Shown here in pieces: positions 6,567-6,792 of a DNA stretch of 6,792 nt. Source of the stretch: Actinomycetota bacterium (GTDB lineage Bacteria > Actinomycetota > Thermoleophilia > Solirubrobacterales > Solirubrobacteraceae); NCBI GenBank assembly GCA_009699565.1, contig WLNX01000098.1, positions 1-6,792 on the forward strand. The letters are read 5' to 3'. Numbering within the stretch: the first letter of the stretch is position 1; each line of letters opens with the position of its first letter. Below the pieces are notes generated by a model. The model was not told the DNA's origin. It saw only the letters and a program-made list of their open reading frames with translations, and did no database searches. A program made the position numbers and the translations under genes.

Positions 6567-6792
6567 GCGGCGGCGTCGTTCTCGCCTTCGACACGGCGAC
6601 GGCCGCCACCGTGGTCGGTCTGAGCCTCGACGGCCGTCAGGTGAGCTCGCTCGCCGACCGTCCGCCCGGCGGTGCAGGTCCGCGCCACGCGGAAACCCTG
6701 CTCGCGCTTTGCGAGCAGGCACTTGCCGAAGGTTCGATCCGCTGGGCCGACCTTGACCGCTTCGGAGTCGGGGTCGGTCCGGGCACGTTCAC
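6563..6792 (+). CDS. tsaB: tRNA threonylcarbamoyladenosine biosynthesis protein TsaB, N-terminal part (3' partial)
   Basis: The non-catalytic ASKHA-fold partner of TsaD in t6A synthesis, which serves as the dimerisation platform that TsaE docks on. Seventy-six residues are present before the window ends, about a third of the usual 200-240. The start overlaps the tsaE stop as ATGA (6563-6566). Family features seen are the first beta hairpin LAFDTATAATVVGL at 7-20, GPRHAETLLALCEQAL at 39-54 (family: R.hse.Ll..i...L), and GVGVGPGTF at 68-76, the beginning of the GPGSFTGLR-type motif that is cut by the window edge. Many actinobacteria carry rimI and tsaD next; these would lie outside the window. 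Confidence 0.93.
   Translation, partial: MSGGVVLAFDTATAATVVGLSLDGRQVSSLADRPPGGAGPRHAETLLALCEQALAEGSIRWADLDRFGVGVGPGTF

Overview
The window is fully coding, GC-rich DNA that reads like an actinobacterial chromosome. The evidence is strong G/C bias at third codon positions, GTG starts, an AftD-like (DUF3367-type) giant membrane protein, an LAxTG-type sortase signal and a TANNNT box placed for leaderless transcription. A deep-branching actinobacterium such as Thermoleophilia/Solirubrobacterales is my best guess, but this is family-level recognition and not a database result. No stretch above 20 bases lacks a gene. I see no tRNA, rRNA, CRISPR, insertion sequence or convincing intrinsic terminator.

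Left part (1-5740), envelope glycan genes: the C-terminal two-thirds or more of an AftD-like GT-C arabinofuranosyltransferase family protein runs rightward and enters from outside the window. It meets tail-to-tail a leftward pair, a MOP-superfamily polysaccharide flippase followed 2 bases later by a GT4 glycosyltransferase. The two facing transcripts end in one shared CTAG, which supplies a TAG stop on each strand. A plausible joint role is that GT4 adds sugar on the cytoplasmic face, the flippase moves lipid-linked glycan across the membrane, and the AftD-like enzyme adds sugars outside from polyprenyl-phosphate donors.

Right part (5759-6792), a surface protein plus tRNA modification genes: divergent from the flippase, after only 18 bases, is a small secreted Ser/Gly-rich protein ending in LARTG, a membrane segment and an Arg-rich tail, which is the layout of a class E sortase substrate. 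It overlaps tsaE by 14 bases, and tsaE overlaps tsaB (cut by the window end) by 4 bases. TsaE and TsaB belong to the machinery for t6A at position 37 of ANN-decoding tRNAs. A TAGACT box lies exactly 7 bases before the GTG of the surface-protein gene, suggesting one leaderless transcript for all three.

The most notable small-scale structure is a perfect 18-base palindrome centred on the tsaE start codon. In mRNA it could form a GC-only stem with the AUG in its loop, so that tsaE translation would depend on ribosomes finishing the surface-protein gene. I did not find an evidently new multi-gene defence or mobile system. The unusual points are this coupling, the shared stop and the compressed divergent promoter region.
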